Positions 51,483 to 58,543 of a stretch of DNA of 64,000 nucleotides are shown piece by piece. Position 1 is the stretch's first letter, and every line of letters starts with the position of its first letter. Location: contig JAFYOR010000013.1 of the NCBI GenBank assembly GCA_017547805.1, positions 1-64,000 of the forward strand, given 5' to 3'. The position numbers were made by a program, and so were the translations under genes. The notes below the pieces were generated by a model. That model had not been told where the DNA came from and ran no database searches. It saw only the letters and a list, made by a program, of their open reading frames with translations. This DNA is from Clostridia bacterium (GTDB lineage Bacteria; Bacillota; Clostridia; Christensenellales; Aristaeellaceae).

Positions 51483-52109
51483 ATGCGTTACAAATGGATG
51501 GATGAATACCTGATGGCAAAGCGGGCAGTGACAAAGGATCTGCAGCGCGACTGGAACTGGATCCGCTACAAGATCGGCGGGAAGATGTTCGCCGCCATCC
51601 TGCTTGATCCAAACGATACGCCCTACTATATCAACCTCAAGCTCGAGCCGCTTCGCGGAGAGTTCATGCGCGGGCAGTATGCGGACGTCATTCCCGGCTA
51701 TTATTCGGATAAGCGCTGCTGGAACTCCATCCGTCCCGACGGCGAAGTGCCGGACGACGTGCTCAGGGCGATGCTGGACGAGTCCTACCGGCTCGTGCTG
51801 GAGGGCTTCAGCGGAAAGCGGCAGCGCGAGATTCTGGGATTGAGCAGCTGCGGCACGGACTGCGCTGCCTGTTCTCTGTATGGAAATGCGTGCACGGGCT
51901 GCAGCGAGGCTTGCGGCAAGGTGTTCCATGCGCCGCAGGGGAAGGCATGCCCGCTCTATGCCTGCTGCGTGGGGAAGCATCGCTATGCCACCTGCGCCGC
52001 CTGCGCGCAAGTGCCCTGCGGACTGTGGCGCGCCACGCGCGATCCGAGCCTGAGCGATGAGGCGTTTGAGGAGACGATACGGACGCGCGTGCGGAATTTG
52101 AAGGGATAA
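51483..52109 (+). CDS. YjbR-like domain fused to a Cys-rich DUF3795-like domain
   Basis: A 208-residue protein. Residues about 1-110 follow the MmcQ/YjbR fold: RYKWMDEYLMAKRAVTKDL, WNWIRYKIGGKMFAAI, YYINLKLEP, PGYYSDKRCWNSIRPDG. Residues about 118-190 hold 12 cysteines in pairs (CGTDCAACSLYGNACTGC, CPLYACC, CAACAQVPC), the DUF3795 pattern, likely binding zinc or a metal cluster. The two are usually separate proteins. AGGAGG precedes the ATG. A metal- or redox-linked role is inferred only. Confidence 0.75.
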   Translation: MRYKWMDEYLMAKRAVTKDLQRDWNWIRYKIGGKMFAAILLDPNDTPYYINLKLEPLRGEFMRGQYADVIPGYYSDKRCWNSIRPDGEVPDDVLRAMLDESYRLVLEGFSGKRQREILGLSSCGTDCAACSLYGNACTGCSEACGKVFHAPQGKACPLYACCVGKHRYATCAACAQVPCGLWRATRDPSLSDEAFEETIRTRVRNLKG

Positions 52110-52126
52110 GACGATTGAATTTCAAA

Positions 52127-52153
52127 AAAGACCATCCGATAAGGGTGGTCTTT
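52127..52153 (+). terminator. Hairpin after the Cys-rich gene
   Basis: AAAGACCATCC (52127-52137) pairs with GGGTGGTCTTT (52143-52153), with one T-G pair. Confidence 0.75.
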
Positions 52154-52218
52154 GGCTATATCAGATGATAAACGGATAAGTTGGGGTTTTAAAGAGAGAT
52201 TCCGGCTCACTGTATAGT

Positions 52219-52908
52219 TTATGTAAACTGATCGATCACACGCTGTTCGCCTGTATCTACATCTTCGAAATAGTAGTGGGTATACAGCAGATTGGCATAT
52301 TCTTTTCCCTTTTTACGCTTCTGCTCAAGAAAACGCATGGGCTTTCCGCCGGATCCAAGCGGCCATTCTCCGCTCTGCACCCATCTGGGCCATTTTCCGG
52401 CGGCGGTGGGAAACACCTCCTTAAGCCTTTCCTTGAAAAGTTTTACTCTCTTGGCTTTGCTCAGATCCTTTGGAATGGATTCAAGCAGATCCTCAATGAC
52501 CTGTTCAACCTCCGGCCCATCGACGGATTCCGGGCAAGCATCCAGCATAAAATCAAACTTCTTGCTGAGCGTCTGATCGATGGTGATGCGCTCTTCGGGA
52601 AAAGCAGCTGCGATCATTCGAGAGAGACAGCTATGAACATTCAGATAGCGTCCGAGCGTGCCGCCGTGCCCATTGTTTATTTTTTCCTCGATAAAGATCT
52701 GCGCTGTAAAGGGGACATCTTCTGGAATATAGTCCATATCTCCATCTCCGCGATCGACCTTATGCACAACGCAAGTGACGGTACCCTCAGGGATGATGCC
52801 GTTTATCCAATCCAGTAAGGCAGGGTCCGTCTTTGTGCGCTGAAGCATTTCGGGGACGGAGATCCGACCTTCGGCAAAATCAATCCAGAATTGCTTTTCA
52901 TATGGCAT
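52219..52908 (-). CDS. Hypothetical protein, lower G+C
   Basis: A 229-residue soluble protein with no family I recognise. Segments are VPEMLQRTKTDPALLDWING, TCVVHKVDRGDGD, GRYLNVHSCLSRM and a Trp/Pro-rich stretch, KWPRWVQSGEWPLGSGGKPMRF, before a beta-rich end. Its base composition is visibly lower in G+C than the surrounding genes, which may mean transfer. AAAGGAGAG precedes the ATG at 52908. It lies beside tRNA-Val. Confidence 0.55.
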   Translation of the reverse strand: MPYEKQFWIDFAEGRISVPEMLQRTKTDPALLDWINGIIPEGTVTCVVHKVDRGDGDMDYIPEDVPFTAQIFIEEKINNGHGGTLGRYLNVHSCLSRMIAAAFPEERITIDQTLSKKFDFMLDACPESVDGPEVEQVIEDLLESIPKDLSKAKRVKLFKERLKEVFPTAAGKWPRWVQSGEWPLGSGGKPMRFLEQKRKKGKEYANLLYTHYYFEDVDTGEQRVIDQFT

Positions 52909-53254
52909 GACAATCTCTCCTTTATTCATTGAAAGCTGAACTCATGACGAGATTGTATCACAGAAAAAACGAACGGAAAAGACAACATAACGAGAATCGG
53001 AAAGAGCGGTGTGCTCATCTTAAGATGTTTGGCGGTCCTTGGCACGGATTCAATAATACATCCAACTCGAACCAACAGTCTCGCTGCGCTCGGTCAGGTT
53101 CGCAATAGTCGTGCGCTTTCGCTGACGCTCGCCGCACTCCTTTGCTCACCACGCTTACGCCTGCCTACATCCGCCACTGGCGGCGGCAGGCTACGGTCCC
53201 ATCGATGTGCGTTCACATCTCTGCGGTTGTTGGCGAAGAGCGAATAGTGTCACC
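52909..53254. other. Non-coding flank of tRNA-Val with tRNA-like fragments
   Basis: This stretch lies on the 3' side of tRNA-Val. ACTCGAACCAAC at about 53064-53075 repeats 12 bases of the complement of the tRNA T arm, and CCCATCGATGTG at about 53199-53210 repeats 12 bases of the anticodon arm. GATGTG-CGTT-CACATC near 53206 is a small hairpin. No gene is seen. Confidence 0.5.
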
Positions 53255-53284
53255 AAAGAAAAAACCACCCGTGAAGGGTGGTTT
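53255..53284 (-). terminator. Terminator of tRNA-Val
   Basis: AAACCACCC (53262-53270) pairs with GGGTGGTTT (53276-53284), the same stem as after tRNA-Ala. Confidence 0.9.
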
Positions 53285-53290
53285 CTTCTT

Positions 53291-53366
53291 TGGTGGTGCC
53301 AGTTGGACTCGAACCAACGACCCCATCGATGTGAACGATGTGCTCTACCGACTGAGCCATGGCACC
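53291..53366 (-). tRNA. tRNA-Val (CAC)
   Basis: A 76-base cloverleaf with encoded CCA on the minus strand. The acceptor stem is GGTGCCA/TGGCACC. The anticodon stem CATCG/CGATG encloses TTCACAT with anticodon CAC. The T arm reads TTGGTTCGAGTCCAA. Confidence 0.96.
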
Positions 53367-53387
53367 AAATCGCTTGGAACAGAATGT

Positions 53388-53416
53388 ATTATAGCACCGG
53401 AGGCTTTGTATGTCAA
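53388..53416 (-). promoter_or_regulatory. Promoter of tRNA-Val
   Basis: On the minus strand: TTGACA, 17 bp, TATAAT. Perfect consensus. Confidence 0.93.
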
Positions 53417-53430
53417 CCCCTAAAATGATG

Positions 53431-53466
53431 AAAAAAAGCGTCCCGTCCGCCGCAGCGGAGGGACGC
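53431..53466 (-). terminator. Terminator of the phosphofructokinase gene
   Basis: On the minus strand: GCGTCCC with GGGACGC (53438-53444 and 53460-53466), followed by seven Ts. Confidence 0.9.
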
Positions 53467-53477
53467 GGAACGATGCA

Positions 53478-54698
53478 TCACAGACGGATGTGCTGGGGCA
53501 GGCCGCCGACGTACAGCGGATTGACTTCGGAAAGGATCAGCGGACGCGCGTAGGTAAGGAATTCTTTGTTCATGCGCGCGTTCTTTGTGTCAATCCAATG
53601 CAGCGGGACGGTCTTTTCGTAGTTGGCGACATCGTGAATATCGTGCAGCTCGGTGATGCACTGATACGGATCATCGCTCAGGCGCTTGAGAGCGACCATC
53701 ATGCCGGTCTTTCCGGCAAAGGCGGCGAATGCGGCAGCGCCGCCGGACTGATAGGCTTCCATGACGTCGGTACGGCTGGCGGTATGCGCTGCGCAGCGCT
53801 GCAGGGTGGAAAGCTCGACCGCGCGCGTCTTGGTGCGCAGCTTGTGGGCGACCAGGCGGGAGAGATAGCTTGCGGTGCCGGTGAGATACTTATGACCGAA
53901 GGGATCGATGTTCAGATCGCTGTTGCCCAGCTCGCAGACATAGCGTCCGTCCGCGCAGCGGATTCCTTCTGAAACGGCGATGACCAGCGACGGCGACTCC
54001 TTCTGCAGCGCGGCAACCTGCTCGATAAAACGCTCGGGATCAAAGATGGTTTCCGGCAGACAGATCATCTTCGCGCCTTCGCAGTCTGCATCCTCCGCGA
54101 GTGCGGCGGCGGCGGTCAGCCAGCCGGCGTTGCGGCCCATGATCTCAACGATCGTAACGGACTTCATGTCGTAAATCGTCGAGTCGCGGACAAGCTCCTT
54201 GACCGTGATGCCGATGTATTTGGCGGCAGAGCCGTAGCCCGGGGTGTGGTCGGTGATCATCAGGTCGTTGTCGATGGTCTTGGGCACGCCGATGAAGCGG
54301 ATGTCGCAGTTGGTTTCCATCGCATAATCGGAAAGCTTGAGGATGGTATCCATGCTGTCGTTGCCGCCGATATAGAAGAAATAGCCGATATCGTATTTCT
54401 TCAGGATTTTGAAGAGCTTTTCGTAGGGCTGTGCATCCACGCGGAAATCAGGCAGCTTATAGCGGCAGCTGCCAAGATAGGTGGCCGGCGTGCGCTGCAG
54501 CAGCTCCACGGCAAGCGTGGATGAAAGGGTCTGTGTCAGGTCGACGATCTTTTCGTCAAGAAGGCCCTGCACGCCGTAGCGCATGCCGTAAATGGTCTTT
54601 GCGCCGCAGCTGCGGCAGGCGCTGAAGACGCCCGCAAGGCTGGAATTGATGACGGCGGTTGGACCGCCGCTCTGGCCGACGATGGCATTGGCACCCAT
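53478..54698 (-). CDS. pfp: Pyrophosphate-dependent 6-phosphofructokinase
   Basis: A 406-residue phosphofructokinase, phosphorylating fructose-6-phosphate in glycolysis. GQSGGPTAVINSSLAG is the start of the fold. GGNDSMDT (about residues 111-118) and PKTIDNDL (about 139-146) have Asp and Lys where ATP-dependent enzymes have Gly, the known sequence mark of PPi use. GRNAGWLTAA is the substrate loop. The length is that of the PPi class. AAGGAG precedes the ATG. It is a single-gene unit. Confidence 0.92.
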   Translation of the reverse strand: MGANAIVGQSGGPTAVINSSLAGVFSACRSCGAKTIYGMRYGVQGLLDEKIVDLTQTLSSTLAVELLQRTPATYLGSCRYKLPDFRVDAQPYEKLFKILKKYDIGYFFYIGGNDSMDTILKLSDYAMETNCDIRFIGVPKTIDNDLMITDHTPGYGSAAKYIGITVKELVRDSTIYDMKSVTIVEIMGRNAGWLTAAAALAEDADCEGAKMICLPETIFDPERFIEQVAALQKESPSLVIAVSEGIRCADGRYVCELGNSDLNIDPFGHKYLTGTASYLSRLVAHKLRTKTRAVELSTLQRCAAHTASRTDVMEAYQSGGAAAFAAFAGKTGMMVALKRLSDDPYQCITELHDIHDVANYEKTVPLHWIDTKNARMNKEFLTYARPLILSEVNPLYVGGLPQHIRL

Positions 54699-54762
54699 GA
54701 GGAATTCTCCTTATCATCGATGTAGTCGCCGCTTTATGCGGAATTGGTTGTCAAAGACCATC

Positions 54763-54791
54763 ATTATATCATCATTCTTTTGCGCGGGCAA
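54763..54791 (-). promoter_or_regulatory. Promoter of the phosphofructokinase gene
   Basis: On the minus strand: TTGCCC, 17 bp, TATAAT. Confidence 0.7.
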
Positions 54792-54840
54792 GGGATGCGC
54801 AAAGAATGATGAATTGTGCGCAAAAAAGGTAAAGAAAAAG

Positions 54841-54875
54841 GAACGAAAAAAGCCCTTTCTGTCAAAAAAGGGCTT
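54841..54875 (-). terminator. Terminator of the S24 repressor gene
   Basis: AAGCCCTTT (54850-54858) pairs with AAAGGGCTT (54867-54875); T run on the minus strand. Confidence 0.85.
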
Positions 54876-54914
54876 GTGTTCGCAAAAACTGCGTCAGGCA
54901 GATGAAGCAATTGC

Positions 54915-55532
54915 TCAAAGGGAAAAACGCACGGCAACGGCCTTGCCAAGGATGCGCACCATGCGCGTTTCATCCTCGCCGCCGATGTCGATGGGGGAAT
55001 ACGCCGGATTGGAGGGGAGCAGCTGGGTGAAGACGACGCTGCCGTCCGCACCACGCAGGCGGCGGACGTGTTTGAGCGTCAGCTCGTTATCCAGCGCGAC
55101 GGCGGCGATTTCCCCGTCACGCACAGTATCCTGCCGGCGGATGAAGACGACGTCGCCGGAGTAAATGCGGTCCCCGGTCATGGAATCGCCCTGCGCGATG
55201 AGCGCAAAATCACAGGGAATATCGTCGTCCACGACGATGTATTCCGTACCGTCGGACGGATTATAGATGGGCTCGCCGCAGGCTGCGCCGCCCAGAATCG
55301 GTACGCGGCGTCCGCCGGCGGCAGCTTCCGGCGCTTCTTCTTCTCCCGTGAGCGCGGAGAGCGGGACGCCGAGCTTGCGCGCATAATCGGTGACGACGGA
55401 GAGGCGCGGCACGCGCTGACCGTTTTCATACCGGCTAATGACCTGCTTGGTCGTTCCAAGGAGGGCGGCAAGCTCATCCTGAGAGAGACTGCGCTCCCTG
55501 CGCAGTTTTTTGAGATTCACGCCAAAGATCAT
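54915..55532 (-). CDS. XRE-S24 self-cleaving repressor
   Basis: A 205-residue LexA/CI-type repressor. Residues about 5-60 form the XRE DNA-binding domain (LSQDELAALLGTTKQVISRYENG). The S24 domain follows: GDSMTGDRIYSGD with the catalytic Ser (about 117) and NELTLKHVRR with the Lys (about 153). GAACGEPI holds a Cys-Gly bond at the cleavage position, as in UmuD, rather than Ala-Gly. It should cleave itself on DNA damage. It faces a small divergent module across a region with three repeated operator-like sites. AGGAGGG precedes the ATG. Confidence 0.88.
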   Translation of the reverse strand: MIFGVNLKKLRRERSLSQDELAALLGTTKQVISRYENGQRVPRLSVVTDYARKLGVPLSALTGEEEAPEAAAGGRRVPILGGAACGEPIYNPSDGTEYIVVDDDIPCDFALIAQGDSMTGDRIYSGDVVFIRRQDTVRDGEIAAVALDNELTLKHVRRLRGADGSVVFTQLLPSNPAYSPIDIGGEDETRMVRILGKAVAVRFSL

Positions 55533-55585
55533 AACGGGCCCTCCTGTCTGCGGATTGTGAAGATAACCGATGCTTCTATAGATGC

Positions 55586-55613
55586 ATTATACCACAAAAG
55601 TCACCAAATGCAA
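55586..55613 (-). promoter_or_regulatory. Promoter of the S24 repressor
   Basis: On the minus strand: TTGCAT, 16 bp, TATAAT (55586-55591). The GTCACCAAATG site at 55600-55610 lies within it. Confidence 0.65.
55600..55610 (+). promoter_or_regulatory. Putative repressor operator O1
   Basis: GTCACCAAATG, between the -35 and -10 boxes of the leftward promoter. Confidence 0.6.
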
Positions 55614-55640
55614 TACGGAAGAAAAATAAAAAAGAAAAAT

Positions 55641-55651
55641 GTCACCAAATG
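55641..55651 (+). promoter_or_regulatory. Putative repressor operator O2
   Basis: GTCACCAAATG again, identical to O1, ending 2 bases before the rightward -35 box. With GGTTGAC it forms an imperfect palindrome. Confidence 0.6.
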
Positions 55652-55652
55652 G

Positions 55653-55681
55653 TTGACGAACGTGCGTTCGCGTGATAGAAT
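55653..55681 (+). promoter_or_regulatory. Rightward promoter of the HTH/membrane-protein module
   Basis: TTGACG (55653-55658), 17 bp, TAGAAT (55676-55681). Confidence 0.8.
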
Positions 55682-55687
55682 AGCCGT

Positions 55688-55696
55688 GTCACCAAT
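55688..55696 (+). promoter_or_regulatory. Putative repressor operator O3
   Basis: GTCACCAAT, a 9-base partial match to O1 and O2, placed just after the rightward -10 box. Confidence 0.5.
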
Positions 55697-55944
55697 CAAG
55701 CAACAAAACCGCCGGATGCCCAGATCGATGCGCTGCATATCCTGCTTGGATATAAAGTGAAAATGGTTCGGGTGGGAGTAATAGTTGTGTCGCGACAATT
55801 ATATGCGGCATAAGTGGTGCGTATAGTAACGCAAAGATCGGAATTATGGGTATAAGTGGTGGAAGTGCACAAGTGGTGATGGAAAATGGAAGAAAACGAC
55901 AAAGGTCGCCGGAATGGGGACAAAGAAGAAAGGGGACGGGTGGA
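55697..55944. other. Leader of the HTH gene
   Basis: Some 250 bases of transcribed leader with no strong ribosome-binding site. Several GTG/ATG codons in the HTH frame (from 55846) could extend the protein, but none has a good site. Confidence 0.45.
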
Positions 55945-56256
55945 ATGACGGCTGCGATGGAGATGTCTGTGGAACGGATGGCGGATTTGGAAAGGCGGGT
56001 ACAGGCGCTGGAAGAGCGCACGCGCAAGTCGCTCTGGAGCGAAGAAACGTTCCGCCCGAGCAAGGCGGACGAGCTGGTGGCGCGGCACGGAGAATACGTG
56101 GATAAGACGGTTGCCGCGCGGATTCTCGGCGTAACCCGCGCGACCATCTATGCGATGCTTGCAGATGGGCGCATCACCGGCGCCTGCGAAGGACGGCGCG
56201 TGGACGTGCGAAGCATCGGACGATACATGACCAGCAAATGTGCGCAGGTCAGCTGA
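55945..56256 (+). CDS. Small HTH DNA-binding protein (excisionase type)
   Basis: A 103-residue protein if it starts at 55945, up to 136 from 55846. An N-terminal coiled coil (MADLERRVQALEERTRKSL) is followed by a helix-turn-helix of the HTH_17 kind: DKTVAARILGVTRATIYAMLADGRITGACEGRRVDVRSIGRYM. It lies under the promoter controlled by the S24 repressor. Excisionase or regulator, but no integrase is near. A GGGTGGA site precedes the chosen ATG. Confidence 0.7.
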   Translation: MTAAMEMSVERMADLERRVQALEERTRKSLWSEETFRPSKADELVARHGEYVDKTVAARILGVTRATIYAMLADGRITGACEGRRVDVRSIGRYMTSKCAQVS

Positions 56257-56313
56257 TAAGGCAAACAATCCTGATTTGAATAGAAATAAAACAAGCAATG
56301 GAGGAAATAGATC

Positions 56314-56448
56314 ATGAGCGTACTGGAGATGGCGATTCTGTTTGGTTTCGGGGTTCCGATCGTGCTGCTGAGCGGCGCTTTTGTGGTGATGGCAGGCATG
56401 ATGCAGATGGCGGAGGGCGAGCGCGAGTTTGCCGGCGGACATCGATAA
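56314..56448 (+). CDS. 44-residue membrane protein
   Basis: A short frame: MSVLEMAILFGFGVPIVLL, then SGAFVVMAGMMQMAEGEREFAGGHR. One membrane helix spans about residues 5-30, with a charged C-terminus. GGAGG lies 9 bases before the ATG, and a terminator follows the stop by 21 bases. It follows the HTH gene by 57 bases in the same transcript and so would be induced when the S24 repressor is cleaved. Small SOS-induced membrane proteins exist in other bacteria; that role is a guess. Confidence 0.6.
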   Translation: MSVLEMAILFGFGVPIVLLSGAFVVMAGMMQMAEGEREFAGGHR

Positions 56449-56469
56449 GCGATACAACAAAAGAAGTGC

Positions 56470-56498
56470 GGGGCTGCAGATGCAGCCCCTGTGTTTTT
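56470..56498 (+). terminator. Terminator of the HTH/membrane-protein module
   Basis: GGGGCTGCA (56470-56478) pairs with TGCAGCCCC (56481-56489), then TGTGTTTTT. Confidence 0.9.
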
Positions 56499-56514
56499 GT
56501 GGGCAGCGCGCTGC

Positions 56515-56543
56515 TTGCCCGGGCGCCGCAGACATGCTATACT
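56515..56543 (+). promoter_or_regulatory. Promoter of the NimA-like gene
   Basis: TTGCCC (56515-56520), 17 bp, TATACT (56538-56543). Confidence 0.7.
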
Positions 56544-56630
56544 GAGGATAACGGCAGGCGCTGAACACGCGCCCGCTGGTCAGGGTGTTTTTTCAGCGGC
56601 ATATCAAGTATGGGTTCCGGAGGAATGCAG

Positions 56631-57227
56631 ATGAAACGAGAAATGCGCCAAAGGCGCAGGGAGATCACCGATCCGGCGATCATCAGCGCGATGCTTGACC
56701 GGATGGAGATCCTCTATCTTGGAATAAACGACGGCCCCGCACCGTATGTTGTGCCGCTTAACTTCGGCTTTGCCTTTGTCGGTGACGGTGATCTGGAGTT
56801 TTATTTTCATTGCGCCAGACAGGGACATAAGCTTGACTGCCTTGCGCGGGATCCGAACGTGTGCGTGACGGCGGCGAGCTTTGTTTCCTATGCAAATGCC
56901 AGCGTGAAAGGGCATCTGCATGATTACCGCAGCGTCATTGCGCGCGGTGTTGCGCAGCAGATCGATCCCGAAAAGGAACCGGAGGCGTTCCGGCAGGCGA
57001 TGACATGCATTCTTGTGCATAATCACCGCGATCCGGCGGACATGGCGACGCCCGTGATGAGGCATCTTCAGATCTGGCGCGTGCTGTGCCGCCGGGAGGA
57101 TGTGAGCGCAAAGGCGGAGATCCCGCCGCAAACGGCGACAGAAGTCGACTTTGCGCCGCCGGCGGGCGACGGCACGCCTATTGACGACAGCCATATTCTG
57201 GATATGTACACGGGCAGCAAGGCATAA
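56631..57227 (+). CDS. NimA-like PPOX-family flavoprotein
   Basis: A 198-residue FMN-binding split-barrel protein. REMRQRRREITDP at the start, ILYLGINDGPAPYVVPLNFGF, FYFHCARQGHKLDCLARDPNVCVTA and SVIARGVAQQI are shared with NimA/5-nitroimidazole-reductase-like proteins. The His in HCARQGHK occupies the place of the NimA catalytic His. The function may be reduction of nitro or other compounds. GGAGG lies 7 bases before the ATG. Confidence 0.88.
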   Translation: MKREMRQRRREITDPAIISAMLDRMEILYLGINDGPAPYVVPLNFGFAFVGDGDLEFYFHCARQGHKLDCLARDPNVCVTAASFVSYANASVKGHLHDYRSVIARGVAQQIDPEKEPEAFRQAMTCILVHNHRDPADMATPVMRHLQIWRVLCRREDVSAKAEIPPQTATEVDFAPPAGDGTPIDDSHILDMYTGSKA

Positions 57228-57234
57228 AGCTGGT

Positions 57235-57319
57235 CAGCCTGTCAAAAAGGTTTTTTACAGGCTGGTGGACGGGGGAACCTTTCCCCCGCTGCGACCGATT
57301 CGGGTAGCTGCTTCATGCG
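57235..57319 (-). repeat. Hairpin element, family R3 (copy 2)
   Basis: The complement matches 22405-22491: GCATGAAGCAGC, then GGGGGAA-AGG-TTCCCCC, then the AGCCTGT..ACAGGCT stem (57236-57263). The T-run in its loop could stop transcription from the NimA-like gene. Confidence 0.75.
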
Positions 57320-57335
57320 ATTTCTTGACAAACAG

Positions 57336-57376
57336 AAACGCGCTTTCATGCGATGCGGCATGAAGGCGCGTTTTGT
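57336..57376 (+). terminator. Terminator after the NimA-like gene
   Basis: AAACGCGC (57336-57343) pairs with GCGCGTTT (57366-57373), with inner TTCATGC/GCATGAA. Confidence 0.8.
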
Positions 57377-57462
57377 GACGTATAGGAAATTGTGTGAAAT
57401 CGTCCGCGTGCGCTAAGCTGCACATGATGCAGACATGGGCGGAAGCGGGCGCAGATTGCAGA

Positions 57463-58110
57463 TCAGACGCTTGATTCTTCGCCGGCGTTTGCGTGGCGGC
57501 ACCATGGGTGCAGGGTGCAGCTTTCGCATGCGGGCTTTCTCGCTGCGCAGACGCGGCGTCCGTGATAAATCAGCCAGTGATGGGCGCGGCTCCACGAGGT
57601 TTTCGGGATGCTTTCCATGAGCTGCTCCTCGGTCTTCAGAACATCCGGCGCGTCGGCCAGCCCGAGGCGATTGGAAACGCGGAACACATGCGTATCCACG
57701 GCGATGGCGTCCGCGCCGAATGCGCAGCTCATCACGACGTTGGCGGTTTTGCGTCCGACGCCCGGCAGCTGCGTCAGCAGCGCATGATCGGCAGGCACCT
57801 CGCCGCCGTGAAGATCAACGAGCGCACGGGCGGTCGCCGCGAGGTTCTTTGCCTTGTTGCGGTAGATGCCGCAGGTTTTGATGTAGGGTTCGATGTCCTC
57901 TGCGGCGGCTTTTGCCATGGCATGCGCGTCAGGATAAGCGGCGAAGAGCGCCGGCGTGACCATATTCACCTTCACATCCGTGCACTGCGCGGAAAGAATC
58001 ACCGCGACAAGCAGTTGATAGGGATTTTCAAAATGGAGCGCGGGCTTTGCGTCCGGATACAGGCGCTCAAGCTCGGTCAGGATGCGGGCGTTTTTTTCTG
58101 CTTGCGTCAT
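57463..58110 (-). CDS. nth: Endonuclease III
   Basis: A 215-residue DNA glycosylase/AP lyase for oxidised pyrimidines. LLVAVILSAQCTD and the helix-hairpin-helix LPGVGRKTANVV with catalytic Lys (about 121) are present. VDTHVFRVSNRL carries the catalytic Asp. The C-terminal CAARKPACESCTLHPWC gives the four Cys of the [4Fe-4S] cluster with Cx6Cx2Cx5C spacing. AAAGGAG precedes the ATG. Confidence 0.96.
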   Translation of the reverse strand: MTQAEKNARILTELERLYPDAKPALHFENPYQLLVAVILSAQCTDVKVNMVTPALFAAYPDAHAMAKAAAEDIEPYIKTCGIYRNKAKNLAATARALVDLHGGEVPADHALLTQLPGVGRKTANVVMSCAFGADAIAVDTHVFRVSNRLGLADAPDVLKTEEQLMESIPKTSWSRAHHWLIYHGRRVCAARKPACESCTLHPWCRHANAGEESSV

Positions 58111-58176
58111 GTGCGTTCTCCTTTGCGCTGGAATAGCCTGATTATACCGTTTTGCGCGGCGGTTGGCAAGCGTCTG

Positions 58177-58452
58177 TCATTGGCGCGGGATGGGCGTCAG
58201 GCGCATGCGGCGCGTGCCGTAATCATCTACGCGGTAAAAACCGATCAGCGCGATGGGGTTGATCTGTCTGCTGATCAAAAGCACCTGCGGCAGATCCGCA
58301 AGGGCAAAGCGGACGGACAGGCCGCAGCCGAGGGCAACCTCGCGCGGCGTGGAGACGATGCCGGCGGACAGCCCTGCACGGCGCAGCGCGTCTTCCATAC
58401 GCAGCACCTGCGTGCGCGAACGGAAGGCGGCGATGCCAAAGGATTGATTCAT
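58177..58452 (-). CDS. DUF3343 protein (putative Se/S carrier-like)
   Basis: A 91-residue protein. AAFRSRTQVLRMEDALRRAG, then STPREVALGCGLSVRF match the DUF3343 family, whose GCG motif is thought to carry sulfur or selenium. The ATG at 58452 has GGAGG at 7 bases; an ATG 6 bases earlier is too close. It is divergent from a cysteine desulfurase-like gene 91 bases away, a pairing that fits sulfur or selenium transfer. A partner YedF/SirA protein is not visible. Confidence 0.8.
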   Translation of the reverse strand: MNQSFGIAAFRSRTQVLRMEDALRRAGLSAGIVSTPREVALGCGLSVRFALADLPQVLLISRQINPIALIGFYRVDDYGTRRMRLTPIPRQ

Positions 58453-58543
58453 GCGCATTCCTCCCCGGGGTCTAGCCTGCGGCAGACCTCATATACTGGT
58501 AGCGTATGCGCCGGCGCGTTCGCCGTGCGGGAGGGGGCGGAAA

